Part shown: in pieces, positions 1 to 5,239 of the stretch | Layout of the letters: each line of letters begins with the position of its first letter | Position numbering within the stretch: position 1 is the stretch's first letter | Source: JBOGWY01 sp050694015 | Lineage (GTDB): Bacteria > Actinomycetota > CADDZG01 > WHSQ01 | Assembly: GCA_050694015.1 (NCBI GenBank) | Contig: JBOGWY010000378.1 | Span: forward strand, 1-7,624 | Reading direction: 5' to 3' | DNA length: 7,624 bases | Notes under the pieces: model-generated | Seen by the model: only the letters and a program-made list of their open reading frames with translations | What the model was told of the DNA's origin: nothing | Databases searched by the model: none | Position numbers and translations under genes: made by a program

Positions 1-2
1 TC

Positions 3-596
3 CTCCCGCTCACCGACGTGATGGGCACCGGCCATCACGCGAACGTCCTGGGACGCGTCCGGCCCGGCGCCACCGTTGCGGTCGTCGGTGACGGCGCCGT
101 GGGCTTGTGCGCGGTGCTCGGCGCGGCGCGGCTGGGGGCCGAGCGGATCCTCGCGCTGGGCCATCACGACGAGCGCCTCCAGATCGCCACGTCCTTCGGC
201 GCGACCGAGGTGCTGACGTCGTCCGGTGACGAGCTGATCGAGTCGGTCCACGAGTCCACCGACGGCGGCGCGGAGTGCGTCCTCGAATGCGTCGGGAACC
301 AAGGCGCGATGGAAACCGCGGTCGCGATCGCGCGCCCGAGCGGGACGGTCTCGTTCGTCGGCGTTCCCGCCGAGGTCGACACCGTCGACGCCATGCGGCT
401 CTTCCAGAACAACATCGCGCTCAACGGCGGCGTCGCGCCGGTGCGCGCGTACCTGCCCGAGCTGCTCGCCGACGCCGTCGCGGGGACACTCGACCCGAGC
501 CCTGTGCTCGACCTGACCGTCGATCTCGACGGCGTCCCCGACGGCTACGCCGCGATGGACGAGCGTCGCACCGTGAAAGTGATGGTCGCTCCCTAG
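3..596 (+). CDS. Zinc-dependent alcohol dehydrogenase family protein, C-terminal part (5' end outside window)
   Basis: This is the nucleotide-binding half of a medium-chain dehydrogenase/reductase, which oxidises an alcohol or aldehyde with NAD(P). The frame is open from the window edge and reads LPLTDVMGTGHHAN before the Rossmann fold, a run typical of actinobacterial zinc-dependent alcohol dehydrogenases. The dinucleotide-binding loop GDGAVG follows strand VAVV. Other family landmarks are ECVG, the FVGVP strand, NGGVAPVRAY and the terminal AMDERR..KV. The residue after the second Rossmann strand (ILALGHHDER) is not the acidic one usual for strict NAD enzymes, so NADP use is possible; this is inference. 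The catalytic and structural zinc ligands of the family lie in the N-terminal half, outside the window, so they cannot be checked. The TAG stop is 3 nt before the GTG of the next gene in the same frame, which suggests co-transcription. The substrate is unknown. Confidence 0.9.
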   Translation, partial: LPLTDVMGTGHHANVLGRVRPGATVAVVGDGAVGLCAVLGAARLGAERILALGHHDERLQIATSFGATEVLTSSGDELIESVHESTDGGAECVLECVGNQGAMETAVAIARPSGTVSFVGVPAEVDTVDAMRLFQNNIALNGGVAPVRAYLPELLADAVAGTLDPSPVLDLTVDLDGVPDGYAAMDERRTVKVMVAP

Positions 597-599
597 TAC

Positions 600-1919
600 G
601 TGCGCTTCGACAACGCGGCGATCTGTTCTCCGCTGACGCTCGCGTCCGAGATAGGACTGCGATTCCTGCGCGACGGGGGCAACGCGGTCGATGCAGCGAT
701 CGCGTGCAACCTCGCGCTGGCGGTTGCGTACCCCCACATGTGCGGCGTCGGCGGCGACCTCTTCGCGATGGTCTTCGCCGACGGAGAGCTGATCGGACTC
801 AACTCGTCCGGGGCGCTCCCCGCGGCGGCACGCCTGCCGCCCGACGGCGTGCCCGAGCGCGGCATCGGAGCCGCGACCGTCCCCGGAGCGCCCGCGGGGT
901 GGACCGCGCTGGCGGGCCGGTTCGGGACGATCCCGCTGCGCGATCTCGCGGCGCCGGCGTGCGAGCTCGCACGTAACGGAATGGACCGCTCCCCCGGGCT
1001 CGCCGGCTACACGCGTCTGTACCGATGGTTGCTGCGTCGGGACCCCGACGCCCACCGGATATTCCTCGCCGACCGGCTCGAGCAGGAGGAGCTGGCCGTC
1101 ACTCTCGAGAACCTCGAGGAGTTCTACGAGGGCGAGGTCGCGCACCGTGTGCCGGCGCCGTTCGCACCGTCCGATCTCGCGCGTCACGTACCGACGTGGG
1201 TGGACCCGCTCTCGGAACCTTTCGCCGGGCTCACCGTGCACGAGATGCCGCCGAACAGTCGCGGTCATCTGGCGCTCGAAGCCCTGCGGAGGCTCGAACC
1301 GTTGGACGGCCTCACGCCCGAGGATCCCGCGTGGCATGCGCGCCTTATCCGCGCGCTCGACGCCGCGCGGCGCGACGGCGACACCGTCTACGTGTGCGTC
1401 GTGGACGCGACCGGGATGGCCGTGAGTCTCAACCAGAGCCTGTACATGGCCTTCGGCTGCGGGATCGTCGTCCCCGGGACGGGGGTTCTGTTGCACAACC
1501 GCGCCGCGTACTTCAGTGGCGAGGCGTACGTGCCGGGGGCGGTGCCGACGCACACGCTCGCCCCGGCGATGGCGCTGCGCGACGGGACGCCGCATCTCGT
1601 CTTCGGCACGATGGGCGGCGAAGGTCAGATACAGATCCATCTCCAGCTCCTCGCCCGCGTCGCGATCGCCGGGGAGCCGCTCGAGGAGGCGATCGCCGCC
1701 CCGCGCTGGATCTTGCGGGACGGCGTGTTGTTCGTGGAGGACGGCTTGCCGTCGTTGGAGGACGTCTCCGATGTCCCGATCAGGCGTGTCGACGATATCC
1801 CGCTCGAACGTGTCGACGAGCGCGATGTCGCGGGACACGCGCACGCGATACGGGTATCGCCCCCACGTCTCGAGGCCGCCGCGGACCCGCGTTCCGACGG
1901 CGTTGAAGTCGGTTACTGA
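600..1919 (+). CDS. Gamma-glutamyltranspeptidase (GGT)-family Ntn hydrolase, short form with atypical substrate residues
   Basis: GGT-family proteins self-cleave to expose an N-terminal threonine that hydrolyses or transfers gamma-glutamyl or related acyl groups. Visible here are the N-terminal GGNAVDAAIA element (residues 26-35), CGVGGDLF (48-55), the VPGAPAGW turn (94-101), EMPPNSRG (215-222), the predicted cleavage site and nucleophile in GDTVY (Thr262), FGCG (285-288), PGTGVLLHNR (292-301), the oxyanion GG (339-340) and the C-terminal DPRSDG..VGY. The protein is 439 aa against roughly 530-580 for typical GGT. Only about 40 residues separate MPPNSRG from Thr262, and the usual FADR..LGDP segment is absent. 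The substrate-carboxylate arginine of E. coli GGT aligns with Ala72, and its Ser-Ser pair aligns with Thr317-His318. A non-GGT amidohydrolase role is therefore plausible. No signal peptide is seen, so it is probably cytoplasmic. GTG at 600 is the first start after the upstream stop; no clear Shine-Dalgarno is present. Confidence 0.88.
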   Translation: MRFDNAAICSPLTLASEIGLRFLRDGGNAVDAAIACNLALAVAYPHMCGVGGDLFAMVFADGELIGLNSSGALPAAARLPPDGVPERGIGAATVPGAPAGWTALAGRFGTIPLRDLAAPACELARNGMDRSPGLAGYTRLYRWLLRRDPDAHRIFLADRLEQEELAVTLENLEEFYEGEVAHRVPAPFAPSDLARHVPTWVDPLSEPFAGLTVHEMPPNSRGHLALEALRRLEPLDGLTPEDPAWHARLIRALDAARRDGDTVYVCVVDATGMAVSLNQSLYMAFGCGIVVPGTGVLLHNRAAYFSGEAYVPGAVPTHTLAPAMALRDGTPHLVFGTMGGEGQIQIHLQLLARVAIAGEPLEEAIAAPRWILRDGVLFVEDGLPSLEDVSDVPIRRVDDIPLERVDERDVAGHAHAIRVSPPRLEAAADPRSDGVEVGY

Positions 1920-3022
1920 CTCAAGAGATGCTCCACGAGCGCGGCGACCAGCGCGGCCCGTTCCGGCATCGCGTCCACGACGACGTACTCGCCTTCGGCA
2001 TGTGCGTTCCCGCCGACGGCACCGAGGCCGTCGAGCGTCGGGATGCCGAGGCTGGCGGTGAAGTTCCCGTCCGACCCACCGCCTACCGACGCTTCCGACA
2101 GCGGCGGCAGCCCCAGCTCGGCGGCGAGCCCTTGTGCGGTCGCGTAGAGAGCGGCCGAGATCTGCCGCGACATCGGCGGAACGTGACCCATGCGCTCGAG
2201 CTCGAGAGCGACGTCGTCCAGCACCGGCGCAAGCGCGCGCAGAGCGGTGTCGACCCGTGCCTCCTCGGCGAGGTCGGGGACGCGCACGTCGATGTGCACG
2301 CTAGCGCTAGCCGGCACGGAGTTGCTCGAACTACCGGCCGCGGCCATCGTCGGGGTCACCGTGGTGCCCGCCGAGGCGTCGCCGAGCGCGGCGATGGCGA
2401 TCACCTGGTGCGCGAGCTCGACGGTCGCGTTGATGCCCTTCTCCGGATCGAGTCCTGCGTGAGCCGCCCGTCCGGTCACGTCGAGCCGGTAGTCCGACAC
2501 ACCCTTGCGTTCGGTCTTGAGCGCGCCTTCCGCGCTCGGCTCGAGCACGAGCGCGGCCCCCGCGCCCGCGACCGCCTCTTCGATCAGCGGGCGAGAAGTG
2601 GGCGACCCGATCTCCTCGTCACTGGTGAGGACGATGGCGATGCCGTCGCGATCGCCGCGCGCGGCGATCGCGTGGAAGAGCTGCACGATGCCGGCCTTCA
2701 TGTCGAACGAGCCCGGCCCCGTGGCGCGCTCCCCGGAGCGCGCGAACGGCCACCGCTGCACCGTGCCGAGAGGCCACACGGTGTCGAAGTGCCCGATCAA
2801 GACGACGCGCGTGGGCCCCGGCGACCTCCACCAGAGGTGAGTGCGGCCCTCGACGACGACGCGCTCCGCCGGGGAACCCACGTGCTCGACGGCAAGCTCG
2901 TCGACGATGTCGGCGCAGTGAGCCGTCGCCGCCAGATCGGACGACGGCGACTCCGCCCCCACCAGCGTCCCGAGATCCGCCACCATCTGGTCGAGACGGC
3001 CACGGAAGTAGGCGAGATCCAT
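1913..3022 (-). CDS. M20 family metallopeptidase, carboxypeptidase G2 / ArgE-DapE type
   Basis: This is a predicted di-zinc amidohydrolase that cleaves a C-terminal or N-acyl amide bond, 369 aa. The metal and catalytic residues are all visible: His78 and Asp80 in GHFDTVW, bridging Asp107 in SFDMKAG, general base Glu136 and ligand Glu137 in SDEEIGS, Glu161 in LEPS, and the last ligand His341 in NAHAEGEY. The spacings His78-Asp107 (29) and Glu137-Glu161 (24) match carboxypeptidase G2. The dimerisation domain spans roughly residues 168-275 and carries the conserved TGRAAHAG with His188; GGGSDGNF precedes the C-terminal catalytic part. There is no signal peptide, so it is probably cytoplasmic. 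The frame stays open to 3166, but ATG 3022 is the start that begins at the family N-terminus; the upstream stretch is Arg/Ser-rich and would overlap the divergent gene. No good Shine-Dalgarno is seen. Its stop overlaps the stop of the GGT-like gene by 7 nt (convergent). The substrate, perhaps a glutamate conjugate, is inferred only. Confidence 0.93.
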   Translation of the reverse strand: MDLAYFRGRLDQMVADLGTLVGAESPSSDLAATAHCADIVDELAVEHVGSPAERVVVEGRTHLWWRSPGPTRVVLIGHFDTVWPLGTVQRWPFARSGERATGPGSFDMKAGIVQLFHAIAARGDRDGIAIVLTSDEEIGSPTSRPLIEEAVAGAGAALVLEPSAEGALKTERKGVSDYRLDVTGRAAHAGLDPEKGINATVELAHQVIAIAALGDASAGTTVTPTMAAAGSSSNSVPASASVHIDVRVPDLAEEARVDTALRALAPVLDDVALELERMGHVPPMSRQISAALYATAQGLAAELGLPPLSEASVGGGSDGNFTASLGIPTLDGLGAVGGNAHAEGEYVVVDAMPERAALVAALVEHLLSQ

Positions 3023-3048
3023 CGGTGCAGATTCGCACAGGTATGACG

Positions 3049-3060
3049 CAAGCCGGCTTG
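3049..3060. promoter_or_regulatory. Perfect 12-bp palindrome in the divergent M20/LVIVD spacer (candidate operator)
   Basis: CAAGCCGGCTTG is identical to its own reverse complement and lies in the 80-nt gap between two divergent genes, 26 nt upstream of the M20 start and 42 nt upstream of the LVIVD start. This position suits a dimeric regulator controlling one or both genes. Chance is a real alternative: a comparable 12-bp palindrome occurs inside the M20 coding region at 2300-2311. No confident -35/-10 pair is visible around it. Confidence 0.3.
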
Positions 3061-3090
3061 GGTAGGGAGACGAAGAAGGGGATCTTTCTG

Positions 3091-3095
3091 GGAGG
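3091..3095 (+). promoter_or_regulatory. Strong Shine-Dalgarno that sets the LVIVD protein start
   Basis: GGAGG lies 7 nt before ATG 3103. The open frame continues upstream to an ATG at 3025, but that start has no such site, and the signal peptide begins exactly at 3103. This decides the start codon. Confidence 0.85.
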
Positions 3096-3102
3096 CACAG
3101 AC

Positions 3103-4242
3103 ATGCGTAGGCTTTCGATCGCTCTATCGCTTGTAACGATGCTCGCCGCCGCCGGGGGGAGCGCACACGGTGGTCCCACCGCCGGCGGATGGGCCTCCGA
3201 CAACGTCGAGTACGTGGGTTTCGTCCCGTTCGAGGTCGGCACCGCCACCGGCGCGTCGTTGTTCGGTAAGTACATGGTCGTCACCGGCTGGAAGACGTGG
3301 TCGATCTACGACATCTCGGAGCCGGCGAGTCCACAACTCCTCTCGACGACGCCGTTCGGGTTCGCGTTCGAGAACGAGGACGTAGCGACGAACGGCGAGA
3401 TCATGCTGTTCTCCGAGGAAGCTCCGCGGTCCGTCCTCCACGTGTGGGACATCGAGGACAAGTCGAACCCGGTCGAGGTCGCGACCATCGAGGGGGCCGG
3501 GAACCACACCGCGACGTGCGTATACGAGTGCCGGTACTCCTACGGTTCGGACGGAGCGATCGTGGATCTTCGCAACCCGGCGAAGGCGAAGCTCGTGGGC
3601 GACTGGAAGAAGAAGCTCGGCATCCCCTTCAAGGTCCACGACGTCGACGAGTTCCGGCCCGGCTATCTCGTGACGTCCGCCTACGAAGGCCCGATCCAAC
3701 TCCTCGACGTGCGCGATCCGGTTCACCCGCGTCTCGTGGTGAGCGCGGCGCCTCCGAAGATCGAGCCCGAAGCGGCCAAAGCCGGGGCCGGCGTGCACGC
3801 CACTCGCTGGCCACATGACGGCAACGACCGCTGGTTGATGGCGCAGGGAGGTTCGAACATCGCGCAGGCCCAGTGCAACGACGGCACCCGTAACTTCTGG
3901 ACCTTCGACGCGTCGCGCTGGGAGAGCGACGGCGCGCTCGTGCTCAGGGACGAGTTCGTCGTCGGCAACGGGTCTCCGAGCGACGGCCGCTATCCGTTAT
4001 CGACGTGCAGCACACACTGGTTCGACGTGCATCCCGGCTTCCGCGACGGCGGACTTGTCACCCTCGCCTACTACGACAACGGGACGCGCTTCTTGAAGGT
4101 GACGGAGAGCGGCCGGATAAAGGAGGTTGGTTGGTTCCTGCCCTACGCCGGCGTCACCTCGTCCCCCTACTGGGTCACCGACGAACTGGTCTACGCGATC
4201 GACTACTCCCGCGGCCTCGACATCCTGCGCTTCAACCCTTAA
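3103..4242 (+). CDS. Secreted LVIVD repeat-containing beta-propeller protein
   Basis: This 379-aa exported protein is built of LVIVD-type repeats (Pfam LVIVD family, beta-propeller blades). The N-terminus MRRLSIALSLVTMLAAAGGSA is a Sec signal peptide: two arginines, a hydrophobic core, and a likely cut after GSA near residue 21. Repeat cores of the form 'ivD.s.P..P.lv' are visible at SIYDISEPASPQLL (67-80), HVWDIEDKSNPVEV (113-126), AIVDLRNPAKAKLV (152-165) and QLLDVRDPVHPRLV (199-212). Weaker blades are at FWTFDASRW (265-273) and LDILRF (372-377). Four cysteines (139, 143, 258, 302) could form disulfides outside the cell, and histidines lie near them (NHTATC; CSTHWFDVH). Family members have no agreed biochemical function; a binding or scaffold role at the surface is usual speculation. 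There is no anchor or C-terminal sorting signal, so release or loose cell-wall association is likely. It is divergent from the M20 peptidase and followed by the cupredoxin gene after 250 nt. Confidence 0.88.
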   Translation: MRRLSIALSLVTMLAAAGGSAHGGPTAGGWASDNVEYVGFVPFEVGTATGASLFGKYMVVTGWKTWSIYDISEPASPQLLSTTPFGFAFENEDVATNGEIMLFSEEAPRSVLHVWDIEDKSNPVEVATIEGAGNHTATCVYECRYSYGSDGAIVDLRNPAKAKLVGDWKKKLGIPFKVHDVDEFRPGYLVTSAYEGPIQLLDVRDPVHPRLVVSAAPPKIEPEAAKAGAGVHATRWPHDGNDRWLMAQGGSNIAQAQCNDGTRNFWTFDASRWESDGALVLRDEFVVGNGSPSDGRYPLSTCSTHWFDVHPGFRDGGLVTLAYYDNGTRFLKVTESGRIKEVGWFLPYAGVTSSPYWVTDELVYAIDYSRGLDILRFNP

Positions 4243-4322
4243 CCGTTTTGTGAGCACATACCCGCGCTTTCAGGCGTGCAACTGCAGAAGAAAACGGATC
4301 CGAATGCGAGGTTGCGGACCCC

Positions 4323-4343
4323 TCGCGACGGAGCGCGTCGTGA
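4323..4343 (+). terminator. Possible intrinsic terminator-like hairpin without a T-tract, downstream of the LVIVD gene
   Basis: TCGCGACG pairs with CGTCGTGA: 8 bp including one G-U, loop GAGCG, 81 nt past the LVIVD stop. No run of T follows, so it would be a tail-less terminator of the kind proposed in high-GC actinobacteria, or simply a stem. An alternative, mutually exclusive pairing exists between GCGAGG (4306-4311) and CCTCGC (4321-4326). The call rests on base pairing alone. Confidence 0.25.
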
Positions 4344-4374
4344 CGACAGCGTGCGGTTAAGCGAAGCGAGCGTT

Positions 4375-4440
4375 CGGGCCCGATCCCGGTGACACGAGCA
4401 ATCCCTCGGTGTGGTTGGGTCCGTACCCCCAGTGAGAACC
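4375..4440 (+). promoter_or_regulatory. Potentially structured leader upstream of the cupredoxin gene
   Basis: Three adjacent stems can be drawn. CGGG (4375-4378) pairs with CCCG (4385-4388). ACAC-GAG (4392-4398) pairs with CTC-GTGT (4405-4412), with one bulged G and loop CAATCC. GGTT (4413-4416) pairs with AACC (4437-4440) and encloses GGGT/ACCC (4417-4420 with 4425-4428, loop CCGT). The set ends 52 nt before the lipoprotein start, so it would lie in the 5' leader if transcription begins upstream. It matches no riboswitch class I recognise. In G+C-rich DNA such stems can be accidental; the rest of the 4243-4492 gap shows no gene. Confidence 0.25.
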
Positions 4441-4480
4441 GTCGGCGAGTGCTGTGCAAAGAAAACGAGTGGAACGAGAG

Positions 4481-4487
4481 AAAGGTG
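4481..4487 (+). promoter_or_regulatory. Shine-Dalgarno that sets the cupredoxin lipoprotein start
   Basis: AAAGGTG, in the purine-rich run GAGAGAAAGGTG, lies 5 nt before ATG 4493. A reading frame starting at 4454 would add a charged leader (QRKRVEREKGAG) in front of the lipoprotein signal, so ATG 4493 is preferred. Confidence 0.7.
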
Positions 4488-4492
4488 CGGGC

Positions 4493-4852
4493 ATGAAGAA
4501 GCTGATGCTGGTGGCCGGGATCCTGACGCTGACGTTGATGATCGCCGCGTGCGGGGGCGACGATGCTGCGACTGATGCCGGTGGCGGCAACGAGGCCGCG
4601 GCGACCGTGACCGCGTCGAACACGATGTTCGATCCCGAGGAACTCAGCGTCGCCGCCGGCGGCAGCGTCGAGTTCGTGAACGAGGACGACTTCGAGCACT
4701 CGTTCACCGTCACGGACACCGACGTGGAGGAGGAACTCGAGGAGCCCGGCTCGGTCACGGTCGATCTCAGTTCCTTGGAAGAGGGCAGCTACGACTTCTT
4801 CTGCGAGTACCACCCCGACGAGATGCAGGGGACCCTGGAGATCACTCCGTAA
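4493..4852 (+). CDS. Cupredoxin domain-containing lipoprotein (plastocyanin-like)
   Basis: This is a 119-aa membrane-anchored protein with a single blue-copper-type fold, likely to bind copper and carry electrons or hold copper outside the cell. The N-terminus MKKLMLVAGILTLTLMIAAC is a lipoprotein signal with lipobox IAAC; Cys20 would be lipidated. A Gly/Asp/Ala linker (21-37) precedes the cupredoxin domain (38-119). The predicted copper ligands are His69 (FEHSF), Cys104 and His107 (FCEYHP) and probably Met111 (DEMQG). The Cys-x2-His spacing is standard; the three residues between His107 and Met111 differ from the four of plastocyanin. The loop before the C-terminal strands is very acidic (EEELEEP, 79-85). 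The family also includes copper-free domains, so metal binding is predicted, not shown. The stop overlaps the last codons of the opposite-strand OmdA-like gene by 11 nt. The neighbouring LVIVD protein is also exported, but a shared role is speculation. Confidence 0.92.
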   Translation: MKKLMLVAGILTLTLMIAACGGDDAATDAGGGNEAAATVTASNTMFDPEELSVAAGGSVEFVNEDDFEHSFTVTDTDVEEELEEPGSVTVDLSSLEEGSYDFFCEYHPDEMQGTLEITP

Positions 4853-5066
4853 CGTCTCTTAGCGGCGGCAACCCCGCCTGACTGCGGAGCAGCCCGATCA
4901 GGGTGCGGGTCCGGCGCGCCCGGTTCTCGTCGCCCTCGGCGGCGTCGACCCACGCGACGAACTCGGCCTGGAGCTCGCGCGGGAGCGCGACGAAGTCATC
5001 CCACACCTCGCCCCGTATCAGGCCGAGGGCGAGATCTTCCGTAACCCCCACAGGTTGGTCCGCCAT
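4842..5066 (-). CDS. Small YdeI/OmpD-associated (OmdA-domain) family protein
   Basis: This 74-aa protein matches the C-terminal 'bacteriocin-protection, YdeI or OmpD-associated' (OmdA) domain pattern: an aromatic/Leu motif W.DFVALP (22-28), the helix ELQAEFVAWVDAAEGDENRARR, then a second helix TLIGLLRS. Full-length YdeI proteins are much longer (about 150-200 aa) with an N-terminal DUF1801-like or other domain, so this is a stand-alone domain. Function is unknown; the name reflects an enterobacterial phenotype that may not apply here. It has no signal peptide or membrane segment and is rich in Glu, Asp and Arg, so probably cytoplasmic. ATG 5066 is the only ATG in the frame, and a weak GGGG lies just upstream. 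It converges on the cupredoxin gene (11-nt overlap) and is divergent from the helicase across 173 nt. Confidence 0.72.
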   Translation of the reverse strand: MADQPVGVTEDLALGLIRGEVWDDFVALPRELQAEFVAWVDAAEGDENRARRTRTLIGLLRSQAGLPPLRDVTE

Positions 5067-5116
5067 GCTGCCCCGCGATCTGTCGGTCGCCTTCTACGGA
5101 CCTGTACCAACATGGG

Positions 5117-5152
5117 GCGCTCCGAAACTGGCCCGAACGGGGGGTTTAGCGC
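5117..5152. repeat. Imperfect inverted repeat / hairpin in the divergent OmdA-uvrD2 spacer
   Basis: GCGCT (5117-5121) pairs with AGCGC (5148-5152), AAAC (5125-5128) with GTTT (5144-5147), T5129 wobbles with G5143, and CCC (5132-5134) pairs with GGG (5140-5142). The loop is GAACG, with small bulges CCG and GG on the left arm. That gives 12 Watson-Crick pairs plus one G-U. There is no T-tract, and the element sits upstream of both divergent genes, so an operator or a leader structure is likelier than a terminator. Confidence 0.4.
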
Positions 5153-5164
5153 GTGAACCACATG

Positions 5165-5208
5165 CTCTAGTTAGCGAAGCGATCGTGCCCTAGTCGGCGA
5201 AAGCATCG
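5165..5208. repeat. Imperfect 23-nt tandem repeat upstream of the helicase gene
   Basis: Two 21-nt segments, 5165-5185 and 5188-5208, offset by 23 nt, agree at 15 positions. The shared parts are CTAGT, GCGAA and ATCG. A 23-nt period is close to two helical turns, as for paired regulator sites on one DNA face. The second copy ends 31 nt before the GTG start. Chance similarity in a short spacer is possible. Confidence 0.25.
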
Positions 5209-5239
5209 AGTTGTCACTCCGACCCTGTAGAAACTTGGT

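Noticed and set aside
2300..2311. 12-bp palindrome GCTAGCGCTAGC
   Set aside because: It lies inside the M20 coding region and encodes part of the dimerisation domain; it shows that palindromes of this length arise by chance here.
1928..3046. Long plus-strand open frame (372 codons) opposite the M20 gene
   Set aside because: Arg/Gly/His-rich shadow frame typical of G+C-rich DNA; the opposite strand carries all the M20 catalytic motifs.
3023..3166. N-terminal extension of the M20 protein up to 3166
   Set aside because: The extra 48 residues are Arg/Ser-rich, resemble no M20 N-terminus, and overlap the signal peptide of the divergent LVIVD gene.
4243..4297. CCGTTTT / AAAACGG inverted repeat just after the LVIVD stop
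   Set aside because: The stem is 7 bp, AT-rich in part, with a loop of about 40 nt, so a stable terminator is unlikely.
4417..4428. CsoR-type copper operator in GGGTCCGTACCC
   Set aside because: The half-sites are in the opposite order to the TACCCC..GGGGTA form expected and the arms are only 4 bp.
4357..4758. 133-codon minus-strand reading frame opposite the cupredoxin gene
   Set aside because: It is mostly the antisense shadow of the cupredoxin gene, Ser/Ala/Pro-rich, with no recognised motif; the part reaching into the intergenic gap matches nothing I know.
5134..5148. LexA/SOS-box-like sequence CGAAC...GTTT upstream of the helicase
   Set aside because: The right half does not match GTTCG and the spacing is 5 rather than 4 nt, so it is not a credible actinobacterial SOS box; the bases are better explained by the hairpin.
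5211..5233. TTGTCA and TAGAAA as -35/-10 promoter boxes for the helicase
   Set aside because: The spacer is only 11 nt, too short for a standard promoter; no better pair was found.
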